From Candidatus Saccharibacteria bacterium UBA4727 (GTDB taxonomy: Bacteria; Patescibacteriota; Saccharimonadia; Saccharimonadales; Saccharimonadaceae), in assembly GCA_002404195.1 (NCBI GenBank), contig DHJF01000012.1, positions 1 to 12,019 of the forward strand: 12,019 nucleotides of DNA, given 5' to 3'. Positions 4,153 to 11,681 of this stretch are shown one piece after another; within the stretch, counting starts at the first letter, position 1; every line of letters starts with the position of its first letter. The translations under genes were made by a program, and so were the position numbers. The notes under the pieces were generated by a model, which did not search any database, was not told the origin of the DNA, and worked only from the letters and a program-made list of their open reading frames with translations.

Positions 4153-5784
4153 CTAGTCAGCTGGTGAATAGCTAGCGAGTGATGTAGTGTCATAATCAGA
4201 GCGCAGTTCAGATACCAGTTGACGTAGCTCAACGACTTGTTTGACGCCGGGGTTTAAGATGCCGCTTGGGTCAAAAATAGACTTAACGCTGGTGAATAGC
4301 GCTGCCACCTCGTCGTCAAGCTGTGCGTGTGCAAAGCGCGCTTTAACGCGGCCTTCGCCCGCTTCGCCAATGATATGGCCGCCGTGGGCGTCAACTACTT
4401 TCGTGTACTCGTCGAGTAATTTGAAAATCTTTTGTTTGTCGCCAACCTTTTGCAATTCGAGGACGGGTCGAGTGTAATAAATATTATCGAGCATACGACC
4501 GTGCAACGGCAATTCAACGTGATATTTCGCCGCCAGTGCTTCGACCGCCTTAGCGAAATCTTCAGATCGCCGGAATGGTACGTAGGCGCCATCAATCAAC
4601 GACGGTGCCGACATATTCCTACCCGCTGGAGTAATGGCGTAAGTCGTCACGTCACGTAACGCCAGCAGGTCGACTGCCTCGGTGCCATTGGCACGAAGTA
4701 CCTTGCTAGCTACTGCTTCTAACAGCTTGGCGGCTTTTTTGGCTTTGCGTAGGCGGGCATGTTCGTTAAAGTCGTCAAATCCAACTAAGATAACTGCACC
4801 AACGAGGCCATCGTCCGATTTGCAAATGTCATACTTCTTGCCACGCGCGGTAGCATTGTCGAATAACGCACCGTCAAAGTACTCCAAAAAGACCGGATAG
4901 AGAGCGCGCAGTTGATCGAGAACATCACGAGCCAATTCCTTGGTCGTAAAACTGGCCGCCACGACCGATTGACTCGTGCTGACAAATTCAGTTTTTAAAA
5001 TCATTTCAGAAACGATACCAAGCGTCCCCTGACTACCGACAAGAAGTGGCGTCAGGTCGAACGAGCCGTCTTTTTGTTTGACCTGCGTAATAGCAGCGTA
5101 GCCAACATTGTCGCGCACATTATCGGCAAGTTTGTCGGTCATCATTTGCTTGCTGTCTTCAATCAAATTATCAAGATTGCGGTAAATCTCGCCTTCAAAG
5201 GTTTGCAGCCCCTTCTTCTTACTCAGTTCGCGCTTCGAGATGCGCTGTGTCTGGAGGACATCACCATTCGCCAGTACTACCTCTACCTGATGTACCCAAT
5301 TGCGCATATCACCATACAGGCCAGACAAATAACCGCTGGCATTATTAGCGACGGCACCGCCGACAGTACTGTATTGCTGAGAGACAGGTAGCGCTGGAAT
5401 TGCCATACCGTGCAGCGCTAAAGCCTCGTTGAGCGCCCCAGCGTTGAGTCCAGCCTGGACACGCACCAGCTTTTGTTTGGCATCAAACTCGCAGATACGA
5501 TTCATGTGTGCCGGCATGACAATCGTCGCGCCACCGCCAATCGCTGCACCAGTTTGGTCAGTACCGCTACCACGCGCCGTCAGGCCCATAATGTGACCTT
5601 TTTCGGCGAGCTGCCAAGCGAAACGCGCAACTTTACGGATATCGTTAGTGACCCGAGGGTAAATTACTAATTCTGGAGTTATTTCAAGCACACTGGCGTC
5701 GGTACTCATCGCCTTTAGCACGCTAGCGTTGGTCGAAACCTCGCCTAGGATATGTTCTTGCAAATACGCGGCCACTTTACTCAT
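4153..5784 (-). CDS. FAD-linked oxidase, GlcD/DLD type, divergent motifs, 543 aa
   Basis: A flavoprotein of the VAO/PCMH family, expected to oxidise a 2-hydroxy acid such as lactate or glycolate; the substrate is not determinable here. The FAD-binding half (about residues 35-265) shows LTARGSGTDQTG (68-79), PAHMNRI, STVGGAVANNASG (139-151) and LVGSQGTLGIVSEMIL (248-263). The FAD-oxidase C-terminal half ends with FDPSGILNPGVK (504-515). In place of the usual GEHGxG signature it reads GEAGEGR (473-479, with A475 for His). The region expected to hold GDGNxH reads LHGRMLDNIYY. Catalysis may differ or be lost. No Fe-S domain is fused. The ATG at 5784 is preferred over the one at 5814 because AGAGGTG precedes it at good spacing and the upstream ATG lies inside the -10 box. 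It is monocistronic and divergent from the next gene. Confidence 0.93.
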   Translation of the reverse strand: MSKVAAYLQEHILGEVSTNASVLKAMSTDASVLEITPELVIYPRVTNDIRKVARFAWQLAEKGHIMGLTARGSGTDQTGAAIGGGATIVMPAHMNRICEFDAKQKLVRVQAGLNAGALNEALALHGMAIPALPVSQQYSTVGGAVANNASGYLSGLYGDMRNWVHQVEVVLANGDVLQTQRISKRELSKKKGLQTFEGEIYRNLDNLIEDSKQMMTDKLADNVRDNVGYAAITQVKQKDGSFDLTPLLVGSQGTLGIVSEMILKTEFVSTSQSVVAASFTTKELARDVLDQLRALYPVFLEYFDGALFDNATARGKKYDICKSDDGLVGAVILVGFDDFNEHARLRKAKKAAKLLEAVASKVLRANGTEAVDLLALRDVTTYAITPAGRNMSAPSLIDGAYVPFRRSEDFAKAVEALAAKYHVELPLHGRMLDNIYYTRPVLELQKVGDKQKIFKLLDEYTKVVDAHGGHIIGEAGEGRVKARFAHAQLDDEVAALFTSVKSIFDPSGILNPGVKQVVELRQLVSELRSDYDTTSLASYSPAD

Positions 5785-5809
5785 CGTTTCACCTCTCTCA
5801 TTTGCTACT

Positions 5810-5818
5810 ATCATACCA
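5810..5818 (-). promoter_or_regulatory. Extended -10 of the oxidase gene
   Basis: Minus-strand TGGTATGAT. The predicted start lies just downstream, giving a leader of about 20 nt that carries the Shine-Dalgarno-like AGAGGTG before the ATG at 5784. This is one of the few genes here with a ribosome binding site. Confidence 0.6.
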
Positions 5819-5886
5819 CAAGCATCATCGATTCCAGTCTATTTTATATAACAGATATTGACAATATTCATCCATGAAGACATGCT

Positions 5887-6495
5887 ATGGCAATGGATAC
5901 GTTCCCTATACTCCCTGACCACTATGTGACGCGCACCGTCAACGACATGAATGAGGGTGAAATCTGCTATATACTGAGTAAATACTTGCTTGTCGACTAC
6001 AAGACGCACCAACCATATATCGATAAGTACGTACCGATTACGATTGACGACAGCGAACCAACCCGCCTCTTAGGCAGACTCGGTGTCATGCGCGTGTTTG
6101 CCGGCAAGCTACTCGAGAGTGTTGCTACTGACGGCTATATTATTGATGTGCGTATGCTCGACGAATATGACGTCGTCCCGGACACACTTCACCCAGATGA
6201 AGATGATAGCCCCGATAGAGTTAGCCAGCTGAACGACAATATGAAGAATCTTATTGCTCCGATAGGGATTATTGCCGTTGATGAAGACGGCAAAGAGCAA
6301 ACATACGTCAATGACGCCGCGCTTCACGGCCCTGTCATGACGCTCCTCGACCACACGGACGAGCTGCAAGCTAAACTTACCCAGGCACGCCGCCTGGCAC
6401 CCTCAAGAGCCAGAAATTTTAGGGGACCTCGCACGTCGGGAACTGCGCAGTCGTTCGACGCGGCCAAAACTATGGATTCTGAGCAAACAGAATGA
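5887..6495 (+). CDS. Hypothetical protein, 202 aa, no recognised family
   Basis: I do not recognise this protein. Residues 1-165 are acidic and mixed alpha/beta in appearance (ITIDDSEPTRLLGRLGVMRVF, cited in part: GRLGVMRVF near 63-71; MLDEYDVVPDTLHPDEDD near 89-106). The last ~40 residues switch to a basic, Arg/Ser/Pro-rich, low-complexity tail (RRLAPSRARNFRGPRTSGT) that looks disordered and could bind nucleic acid or membrane. There is no signal peptide and no membrane segment. The ATG at 5887 is followed by a second in-frame ATG two codons later. A TATAAC box near 5846-5851 is a weak promoter candidate. It is divergent from the oxidase gene, and its stop codon is embedded in the promoter of tRNA-Leu(UAG). 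Confidence 0.75.
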   Translation: MAMDTFPILPDHYVTRTVNDMNEGEICYILSKYLLVDYKTHQPYIDKYVPITIDDSEPTRLLGRLGVMRVFAGKLLESVATDGYIIDVRMLDEYDVVPDTLHPDEDDSPDRVSQLNDNMKNLIAPIGIIAVDEDGKEQTYVNDAALHGPVMTLLDHTDELQAKLTQARRLAPSRARNFRGPRTSGTAQSFDAAKTMDSEQTE

Positions 6496-6501
6496 TATAC
6501 T
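6493..6501 (+). promoter_or_regulatory. Extended -10 of tRNA-Leu(UAG)
   Basis: TGATATACT: the TGA is the stop codon of the preceding gene and serves as the TGn of an extended -10, with TATACT at 6496-6501. The predicted start is near 6508, about 15 nt before the tRNA. The -35 (TGGATT, 6473-6478, 17-bp spacer) is weak. Confidence 0.65.
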
Positions 6502-6522
6502 AGGTGAGTTACCAACAGATAT

Positions 6523-6607
6523 GCGCGAGTGGTGGAATTGGTAGACACGCTAGCCTTAGGAGCTAGTGCCTTCGGGCGTGGAGGTTCAAGTCCTCTCTCG
6601 CGTACCA
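6523..6607 (+). tRNA. tRNA-Leu (anticodon TAG)
   Basis: An 85-nt type II tRNA that reads CUA and other CUN codons. The acceptor stem GCGCGAG pairs with CTCGCGT, followed by A and an encoded CCA (6605-6607). The anticodon arm is CTAGC-CTTAGGA-GCTAG with TAG at 6557-6559. The long variable arm ends in a TTCG loop, and the T-loop is TTCAAGT. It is closely related in sequence to the CAG tRNA at 3890-3975. Its 3' end takes part in a 22-bp inverted repeat with the terminator. Confidence 0.97.
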
Positions 6608-6651
6608 AATAGAAAAGCAGGTCGGCTGGCCTGCTTTTCTATTTGGTACGC
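6600..6651 (+). terminator. Terminator sharing the tRNA 3' end, 22-bp perfect inverted repeat
   Basis: Arms 6600-6621 and 6630-6651 are perfectly complementary around an 8-nt loop (TCGGCTGG). The descending arm contains TTTTCTATTT, which acts as the T-tract. The first eight bases of the left arm are the tRNA's own GCGTACCA end. Because the repeat is perfect it could terminate in both directions. Confidence 0.85.
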
Positions 6652-6704
6652 TAAATCGTGATCGACTTCTCAGAGTGTATCTCTTTATCCACTATCACCT
6701 ATAG

Positions 6705-6733
6705 TTGCACTTCCATCATCTTTGTATTATATT
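6705..6733 (+). promoter_or_regulatory. Promoter of the 6743-7567 gene
   Basis: TTGCAC (6705-6710), a 17-bp spacer, then TATATT (6728-6733). The -10 ends 9 nt before the ATG at 6743, so the leader would be only about 3 nt. Confidence 0.65.
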
Positions 6734-6742
6734 TCATAGATT

Positions 6743-7567
6743 ATGACAAGCGCTGAACAATTCGATGATGAACTCACGACACTTCTTAATGAAGGAGATG
6801 CCTCAGAAGTTGCCGCCCGTCAAGCCGAATGCGATACGCAGGCTGTCGAGGAAGCATTATGGACGGCACTCGAACAGCTTGGTATTGTTGTCTCCCTGGG
6901 GAGAGACCCGGCCGGATATGATGATGATTTTGAAAATCTCTACCAGAAGATCCTGGAGCGCGTTGCCATGTCACCCTCAGATAGTCAGGATACCGAAGAG
7001 ATACGAGAGCGCAAAATTGCGCTTGCTACCCATACAGAATGGGATGAAGATTGGCGCTTGCTCAACGCCATGGGCGCAGCACTCTACCGACAGCAATACA
7101 CTGGACTCACCCAATCAGAAAAACACCAACTCAAAAAGCAAGCTATGGCAGATGCGTATGCGGGCGAATCAGAACCAAGCCGATGGCTCGTCCTGTATGA
7201 CAGACTGCTTGAAGGAGATCCACTCAATCTTGAAACACCGGCAGACCTGGCGCTGCTTGAAGCTGCTGAGGCAGAATTCGTCAATCATACAAATCGCCCA
7301 ATCATCTTGCTATTCGGCGCTGTTGCCCGGGCGCTTAGAGTCTCCCCTGATAGCAGCGAGCCACTCCTCGTCCACACCGCAGAGGATGTAGAGAGCCGCA
7401 CCTTTGCGGCCCGTGATATTGTCGAGGTAGCCCATCAACACGCCGGTGATACCCAGCGGCCAAATCGCCACGAGGCAATTTATGCAATCCTCGGTGAGTA
7501 TGAGGTACCTCTCACCCCTGACGAAATCACCACCATCCTACAGTTAGCTGACGCGTACGCCAAATAG
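6743..7567 (+). CDS. Hypothetical acidic helical protein, 274 aa
   Basis: I do not recognise this protein. It is strongly acidic (runs such as FDDELTTLLNEGDASE and YDDDFENLYQ at the N-terminus) and predicted almost entirely helical, with no signal peptide or membrane span. Leu/Ala-rich heptad-like stretches around 170-205 (LALLEAAEAEFV) and the end (LTPDEITTILQLADAYAK) suggest a helical bundle. A consensus promoter nearly abuts the ATG, so translation is probably leaderless. The reading frame is long and free of stops, and the codon use looks like that of recG and its neighbours, unlike the accessory block to the left. A structural or regulatory role is possible, but nothing in the sequence shows it. 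Confidence 0.78.
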   Translation: MTSAEQFDDELTTLLNEGDASEVAARQAECDTQAVEEALWTALEQLGIVVSLGRDPAGYDDDFENLYQKILERVAMSPSDSQDTEEIRERKIALATHTEWDEDWRLLNAMGAALYRQQYTGLTQSEKHQLKKQAMADAYAGESEPSRWLVLYDRLLEGDPLNLETPADLALLEAAEAEFVNHTNRPIILLFGAVARALRVSPDSSEPLLVHTAEDVESRTFAARDIVEVAHQHAGDTQRPNRHEAIYAILGEYEVPLTPDEITTILQLADAYAK

Positions 7568-7598
7568 TACATAATGTCTTCCGTTTTTCACACAGCCG

Positions 7599-7607
7599 TG
7601 CTATACT
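7599..7607 (+). promoter_or_regulatory. Extended -10 upstream of the 7678 gene
   Basis: TGCTATACT, with no good -35. The predicted start is near 7614, about 25 nt before the hairpin terminator at 7636-7670. Confidence 0.6.
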
Positions 7608-7635
7608 CATAGTATAACAGTCCTACGTTATGACC

Positions 7636-7670
7636 GCACCCCTGGGAGAAATCCCGGGGGCTGCTTTTTT
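7636..7670 (+). terminator. Strong terminator at the 5' end of the 7678 gene (attenuator candidate)
   Basis: CCCCTGGGA (7639-7647) pairs with TCCCGGGGG (7652-7660) around a GAAA tetraloop (9 bp, one T·G wobble). A further GC/GC pair leads straight into TTTTTT (7665-7670). It lies downstream of a promoter and immediately before the ATG at 7678, so it would limit transcription of that gene. Confidence 0.8.
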
Positions 7671-7677
7671 CTCCACT

Positions 7678-8271
7678 ATGAAACCATCACCCTATTCAGT
7701 TGAACGAAAAGTTTTCGGATTCGCCATGTCGCATGACCCAGCGGAGATTTTTCAGGTTATCCAAGCCGATTCAAGCCATCAGCTGCCCGAACTAGTGAGT
7801 GGGGTTGTTGCCAATATCATTAAAGAGCGTGCGGAATCGTCAGGGCAGAGTGTCGCCCCGTCTTTAGAAATATTAGAAGACACCTTGACGTTCGTAGCAA
7901 CAGGCGTCCGCGACACATATAAAATCCTCACAAATGAATTCGCTACTACCAACCCACCACTTACCTTCGAACAAGCGATGGGTATTGCGCAGCACTCGCA
8001 AACCGCACAGACAATTGCAGCGCTCGCCCTGCGTTCTGCAACAGAGCTCGAGCCACTAACGACCCTCTACCCTGGCCGATCAATCTACCGGTTAGACGCA
8101 TCGCAGCGATACATTGAACCAGGCAATCAACTTCAGATACCGTCAACACCCATCTCCAGCTGTCCGTTTGCCGGCCGTGAAGGTATCGTTACGCCCGATC
8201 CGCTCTTTGTACGCTTTGTCGCATGGGCAGGTGCAATTTCAGTCCAGCACTATTACAACCAATCACTCTAA
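7678..8271 (+). CDS. Hypothetical protein, 197 aa (213 aa if started at 7630)
   Basis: I do not recognise this protein. It is soluble-looking: a helical N-terminal two-thirds (IFQVIQADSSHQLPELVSGV, LTFEQAMGIAQHSQTAQTIA) and a more irregular C-terminus with one Cys (SSCPFAGREG) and an aromatic end. The frame is open back to ATG at 7630, but codons 4-14 of that version are exactly the terminator hairpin and T-run at 7636-7670. I therefore prefer ATG 7678, 7 nt after the T-run. Neither start has a Shine-Dalgarno sequence. If 7630 is used, translating ribosomes would melt the hairpin. It is convergent with the rsmD operon, with only a few bases between its stop and that operon's terminator. Confidence 0.72.
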   Translation: MKPSPYSVERKVFGFAMSHDPAEIFQVIQADSSHQLPELVSGVVANIIKERAESSGQSVAPSLEILEDTLTFVATGVRDTYKILTNEFATTNPPLTFEQAMGIAQHSQTAQTIAALALRSATELEPLTTLYPGRSIYRLDASQRYIEPGNQLQIPSTPISSCPFAGREGIVTPDPLFVRFVAWAGAISVQHYYNQSL

Positions 8272-8274
8272 CGA

Positions 8275-8301
8275 CAAAAAAGACACCTACATTAGGCGTC
8301 T
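8275..8301 (-). terminator. Terminator of the recG-rsmD operon, overlapping the rsmD stop
   Basis: On the minus strand, AGACGCCTA pairs with TAGGTGTCT (9 bp, one G·T wobble) around an ATG loop, followed by TTTTTT (8275-8280). The rsmD stop codon TAA (8292-8294) lies within the hairpin. Confidence 0.85.
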
Positions 8302-8834
8302 CGGCGGTAGAAAGTGAGGTATGCGTTTCCATAACTACGATTGTCCACCACAACAACTCCGTCTTTGGTCGGTACCTCACCCCTACCTGGGTGTGATAAT
8401 ATCATAAGTCCACCAGGTTTTAAAAGGTCGAAAACTTTCTCAACTGTGGAAAACTGGGTGTCCCAATAGGGTGGATCGGCAAAAATAATGTCGAATAATT
8501 GTGGGTTTTTCGTGCCCAACCAACTCGAAACAGTCGTGCGAATAATCGTCGTTTTTTCTTCCGCCTCAAGCGTCTCGATATTACGAGTCATATAGCGCTG
8601 CGCCGTACGGTCTTTATCAACGAACGTTGCGTGTTTAGCACCGCGACTCAGCGCCTCCAGGCCGATAGCGCCCGTGCCGGCGTAAACATCAAGCACTTCA
8701 GCGTCGGTAATTTCTCCGGCCAAACTATTAAACATCGCGTTACGAATACGCTCGCTCATAGGATGCGTGCGGCGATTAGCTGGTGCGGCTATTTTACGAC
8801 CTCCATAGAGGCCGCCAATGATGCGAATGTTCAT
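8292..8834 (-). CDS. rsmD: 16S rRNA (guanine966-N2)-methyltransferase RsmD
   Basis: A SAM-dependent Rossmann-fold methyltransferase that modifies G966 of 16S rRNA in the small subunit. The N-terminus reads MNIRIIGGLYGGRKI, followed by THPMSERIRNAMFNSL (24-38), the RsmD signature normally seen as R-P-T-x-x-x-R-E-A-x-F-N. Motif I is LDVYAGTGAIGLEALSRGA (48-66), binding SAM. Motif IV is DPPY (120-123), the catalytic loop of N2-guanine methyltransferases. At 180 aa it is of normal length for the family. Its ATG overlaps the TGA of the upstream gene (ATGA at 8831-8834), so it is probably translationally coupled. recG and rsmD are often close neighbours in bacteria; here one extra gene lies between them. 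Confidence 0.95.
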   Translation of the reverse strand: MNIRIIGGLYGGRKIAAPANRRTHPMSERIRNAMFNSLAGEITDAEVLDVYAGTGAIGLEALSRGAKHATFVDKDRTAQRYMTRNIETLEAEEKTTIIRTTVSSWLGTKNPQLFDIIFADPPYWDTQFSTVEKVFDLLKPGGLMILSHPGRGEVPTKDGVVVVDNRSYGNAYLTFYRRDA

Positions 8835-9646
8835 GCCTGTACCGTCGCCTTCACGGCTGCGTCATACCACGCAAGCGTCACCGCCTGAATCATCAACGGC
8901 AAAAGCTTACCACGCGTTTCCTGCGCCAAATGACGCGTCCAACCAAGCCGTGTGTATTCTTCGTACATCTGCATTGTATTAATGCGCGCCAACATATCAT
9001 AAAAGACCGCCTCAAAACCTACCTCTTGAACGTGGTCGTAGGCCGCTTGTGACGGCGCAGCTTCGTCGAATTTGAGTGGCGCAATCACTGAGGCGACACC
9101 GAGCTCGAAGCCGATATGCGTCGTAAAGATACCTTTCGTTCCCCAGTACTCCCAGTTGTTTTTGAGCTGATGACGACGAGTCTTACCAGGTAAAATCAGT
9201 TTATCTTTGGTCGTCACGCGCGTCTCAAGACCTTCACCACCGCGCAGCTCTTCGAGCTTAGCTTCAAGCGGATAGTGATGCGCCGGTGTCAGGCCGTCAA
9301 CAATGGCATGCGCCAGCCATGCCGCCTCAAAGGCCGCGCGGGTCGTATTATGCTCCTTTAGCGCGGTGCTCATATTAAAAATATGGTCATTCATCATGTC
9401 AATAAGGTTGCGGTCAGTTATATCAGCGGGGTCAATATAGTGCCACGGTTCGTCTTTGGCTGGGCTTTTGCGTTTGATACCATCGGGCCCATTTAAACCT
9501 TCAAAGTGCAACACTTCGCGTGTCGTCGGAAACTTCAGCGATGCTGGGACATGTTTTTTAATGTGGCGGTGGGCCACGCGGTCAATCTTTTGGTGGACGC
9601 CCATGACGAGGCCCGATTTTGTGCGAAAAGTTGTTCCAGAATACAT
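8831..9646 (-). CDS. Putative zinc phospholipase C/S1-P1 nuclease-like protein, 271 aa
   Basis: The core AWLAHAIVDGLTPAHH (109-124) places H113, D117 and H123 with the H-x3-D-x5-H spacing of zinc ligands in bacterial phospholipase C and S1/P1 nucleases. H177-x3-E181 could supply the last H-x3-E pair, and H47, H69 or H88 the earlier ligand. The chain is helical, as in that fold. Unlike secreted phospholipases it has no signal peptide, so a cytoplasmic role is likely. The substrate (phosphoester lipid or nucleic acid) is unknown. It starts 1 nt after the recG stop and ends by overlapping the rsmD start, so it belongs to their operon. No Shine-Dalgarno sequence is seen; an in-frame ATG at residue 15 is an alternative start. 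The gene itself is certain; the family call is moderate. Confidence 0.85.
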   Translation of the reverse strand: MYSGTTFRTKSGLVMGVHQKIDRVAHRHIKKHVPASLKFPTTREVLHFEGLNGPDGIKRKSPAKDEPWHYIDPADITDRNLIDMMNDHIFNMSTALKEHNTTRAAFEAAWLAHAIVDGLTPAHHYPLEAKLEELRGGEGLETRVTTKDKLILPGKTRRHQLKNNWEYWGTKGIFTTHIGFELGVASVIAPLKFDEAAPSQAAYDHVQEVGFEAVFYDMLARINTMQMYEEYTRLGWTRHLAQETRGKLLPLMIQAVTLAWYDAAVKATVQA

Positions 9647-9647
9647 G

Positions 9648-11675
9648 TTAGTTTAACGTCGTTAATCGCTGATATTGCTTGACTTGATCAGCTAACTGTT
9701 TGTATTCTAACAGGTTTTGGCCGCTTTGGGCGAACCATTTGGCTTGTTTTTGCGCCCTGGCAATCAGTTTGGTATCCGATAATGTGGCGATTTGCAGGTT
9801 CAGCGCTCCGTGCTGGGCCCGACCGTAGATTTCACCCGGACCGCGTAGTTTGAGGTCAACTTCAGCCAGGTAGAACCCATCGTTCGATTTCTCAATTTCG
9901 CGCAGACGTTGGCTCGGCTTACTGCTGTCGCTCATCACCAAGTAGCAGTAGCTCTGATGACTCGAGCGACCGACACGACCACGTAGCTGGTGCAGCTGGC
10001 TCAGACCAAAGCGATCAGCATTTTCGATCATCATGACGGTGGCGTTCGGAACATCAACGCCGACTTCGACGACCGTGGTACTGACCAGAATGTCGAGTTC
10101 GCCGTTGGCGAATTGTGTCATCACCTCATCCTTCTCGCTCGGTTTCATCTTGCCGTGCAGTAAGCCGATGCGGCGGTGACCAAAGACAGAGTTCTTGAGC
10201 TTTCTATACTCCGTCTCCACGCTTTTGATGTCATTGTCAGGGTTGTCGTCAATCAAACTACAAATCACATAGGCCTGGCGCCCGGCGGCGAGTTCGGCGT
10301 CGATGACACCGTATAGCTGCGGGCTACTGGTGGGTGCAAAAATCTTGGTGGCAATCGGTTTGCGACCTTTTGGTAGTTCGTTCAAAATACTGACATCGAG
10401 CTCACCATAGACAGTGAGGGCTAGCGACCGTGGAATCGGCGTGGCGGTCATCGCCAGCAGGTGTGGCATGTGCTCTGATTTTTTGAGTAATTCTTGGCGC
10501 TGCTTAACACCGAAGCGATGTTGTTCGTCAATCACCACAAAACCGAGCCGGTGGAATTGGACCGTCTCCTGAATCAAGGCATGCGTCCCGACAACAACAT
10601 GCACCGTGCCCCTGGCAATTTGTCCATAGAGCGTCTTGCGCGCCTGTCCTTTGACACTTCCAGTCAGAAGCCCTACCGTCACCCCGAACGGCTGCAATAA
10701 CTTACTGAGCGTTTCGGCGTGCTGAGACGCCAATATCTCTGTCGGCGCCATCAAGGCTGTCTGAAAGCCCGCCGAAGCCGCCTGGCGCGCTGCCAGGCCC
10801 GCCACAACCGTCTTACCTGATCCAACATCACCTTGCAGAAGGCGGTTCATCGGTGTCGCTTTTTCAAAATCCTGAATAATCTCCCAGGCCGCCCGGCGCT
10901 GCGCAGCGGTCAAATCAAACGGCAATTCTTTGACGAAACTCGCCACCACCGACTGCTCGAATGGAATATGCCAGCCGACGAGTTGCGCGTTGGCTTGTTT
11001 GTTTAGCTGACTCGCCAGCAGTAATTCAAAAAGTTCCTCAAAGGCCAAGCGCTCTTTGCCCGTTCGCACATCATCGCTATTTTCAGGAAAATGCATAGCC
11101 AGAATAGCGTCTGAGCGCGCCAATAGGCCCTCAGAGGCCACGATAGCTTTGGGCAGCGTTTCGGGCAGCATCGTCATGAGCGGCCGTAATTCCGCCAAAA
11201 TTTTACGTACCAGCTGGCTTTTGAGACCTTTGATTGAGCGGTAGACCGGCAAAAAACGGTCGGTTTGGACCGGCATGTCGCTGACTTTTTCGGCACTTGG
11301 ATTGGTCAACTGGTATTTATTGTAATTAAACTCAAATTCGCCCGAAAAAAAGAACTCGCCATTTTTGAGCTGCGTCTCCCTATAAGGTTGGTTAAACCAA
11401 ATCGCTTGTAGCTTACCGCTGTCGTCGGCCAACGTGGCGGTCGTCAGGCGTAACCCGCGCCGCACCGGACGTGTTGCAATCTGCTCACAGCGCGCCTTGA
11501 TGGTCATTTTACCAGGGTGAATGTCGGCAATTGACACCACCTCTGAAAAATCTTCGTGACGATATGGTAAAAAATCCACCAAATCGCCAACAGTAAACAA
11601 CCTGGCCGCGCTGAGTTGTTCGGCTGTTTTAGGTCCAACCCCTTTTACTTTTTCTAGCGAGGTCGTGAGTAACAT
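9648..11675 (-). CDS. recG: ATP-dependent DNA helicase RecG
   Basis: A superfamily 2 helicase that regresses stalled replication forks and branch-migrates Holliday junctions. The N-terminal wedge region begins with a helix-hairpin-helix-like VKGVGPKTAEQL (10-21), followed by an OB fold (about 55-130). Helicase motifs: Walker A QGDVGSGKT (281-289), DEQH box with RFG (383-389), motif III TATPIPRSL (410-418), then SSTVVEVGVDVP-type motif V (533-542) and QLRGRVGR (563-570). The C-terminal RecG region LRGPGE (610-615), with GALNLQIATLSD after it, is the TRG-type element. At 675 aa it is full length. A leaderless promoter abuts the ATG. It is the first gene of a three-gene operon with the PLC-like gene and rsmD. 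Confidence 0.98.
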   Translation of the reverse strand: MLLTTSLEKVKGVGPKTAEQLSAARLFTVGDLVDFLPYRHEDFSEVVSIADIHPGKMTIKARCEQIATRPVRRGLRLTTATLADDSGKLQAIWFNQPYRETQLKNGEFFFSGEFEFNYNKYQLTNPSAEKVSDMPVQTDRFLPVYRSIKGLKSQLVRKILAELRPLMTMLPETLPKAIVASEGLLARSDAILAMHFPENSDDVRTGKERLAFEELFELLLASQLNKQANAQLVGWHIPFEQSVVASFVKELPFDLTAAQRRAAWEIIQDFEKATPMNRLLQGDVGSGKTVVAGLAARQAASAGFQTALMAPTEILASQHAETLSKLLQPFGVTVGLLTGSVKGQARKTLYGQIARGTVHVVVGTHALIQETVQFHRLGFVVIDEQHRFGVKQRQELLKKSEHMPHLLAMTATPIPRSLALTVYGELDVSILNELPKGRKPIATKIFAPTSSPQLYGVIDAELAAGRQAYVICSLIDDNPDNDIKSVETEYRKLKNSVFGHRRIGLLHGKMKPSEKDEVMTQFANGELDILVSTTVVEVGVDVPNATVMMIENADRFGLSQLHQLRGRVGRSSHQSYCYLVMSDSSKPSQRLREIEKSNDGFYLAEVDLKLRGPGEIYGRAQHGALNLQIATLSDTKLIARAQKQAKWFAQSGQNLLEYKQLADQVKQYQRLTTLN

Positions 11676-11681
11676 ATTTTT

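Noticed and set aside
5785..5814. Upstream start (MIVANERGET) for the FAD oxidase
   Set aside because: That ATG lies inside the extended -10 TGGTATGAT, while the next ATG (5784) has AGAGGTG in front of it.
6765..7391. 208-aa ORF in another frame inside the 6743-7567 gene
   Set aside because: It is a shadow frame with Ser/Gln/Met-rich, non-coherent translation, and it has no promoter of its own.
8499..8888. Plus-strand ORF opposite rsmD
   Set aside because: It is the antisense shadow of rsmD and the PLC-like gene, which carry clear motifs.
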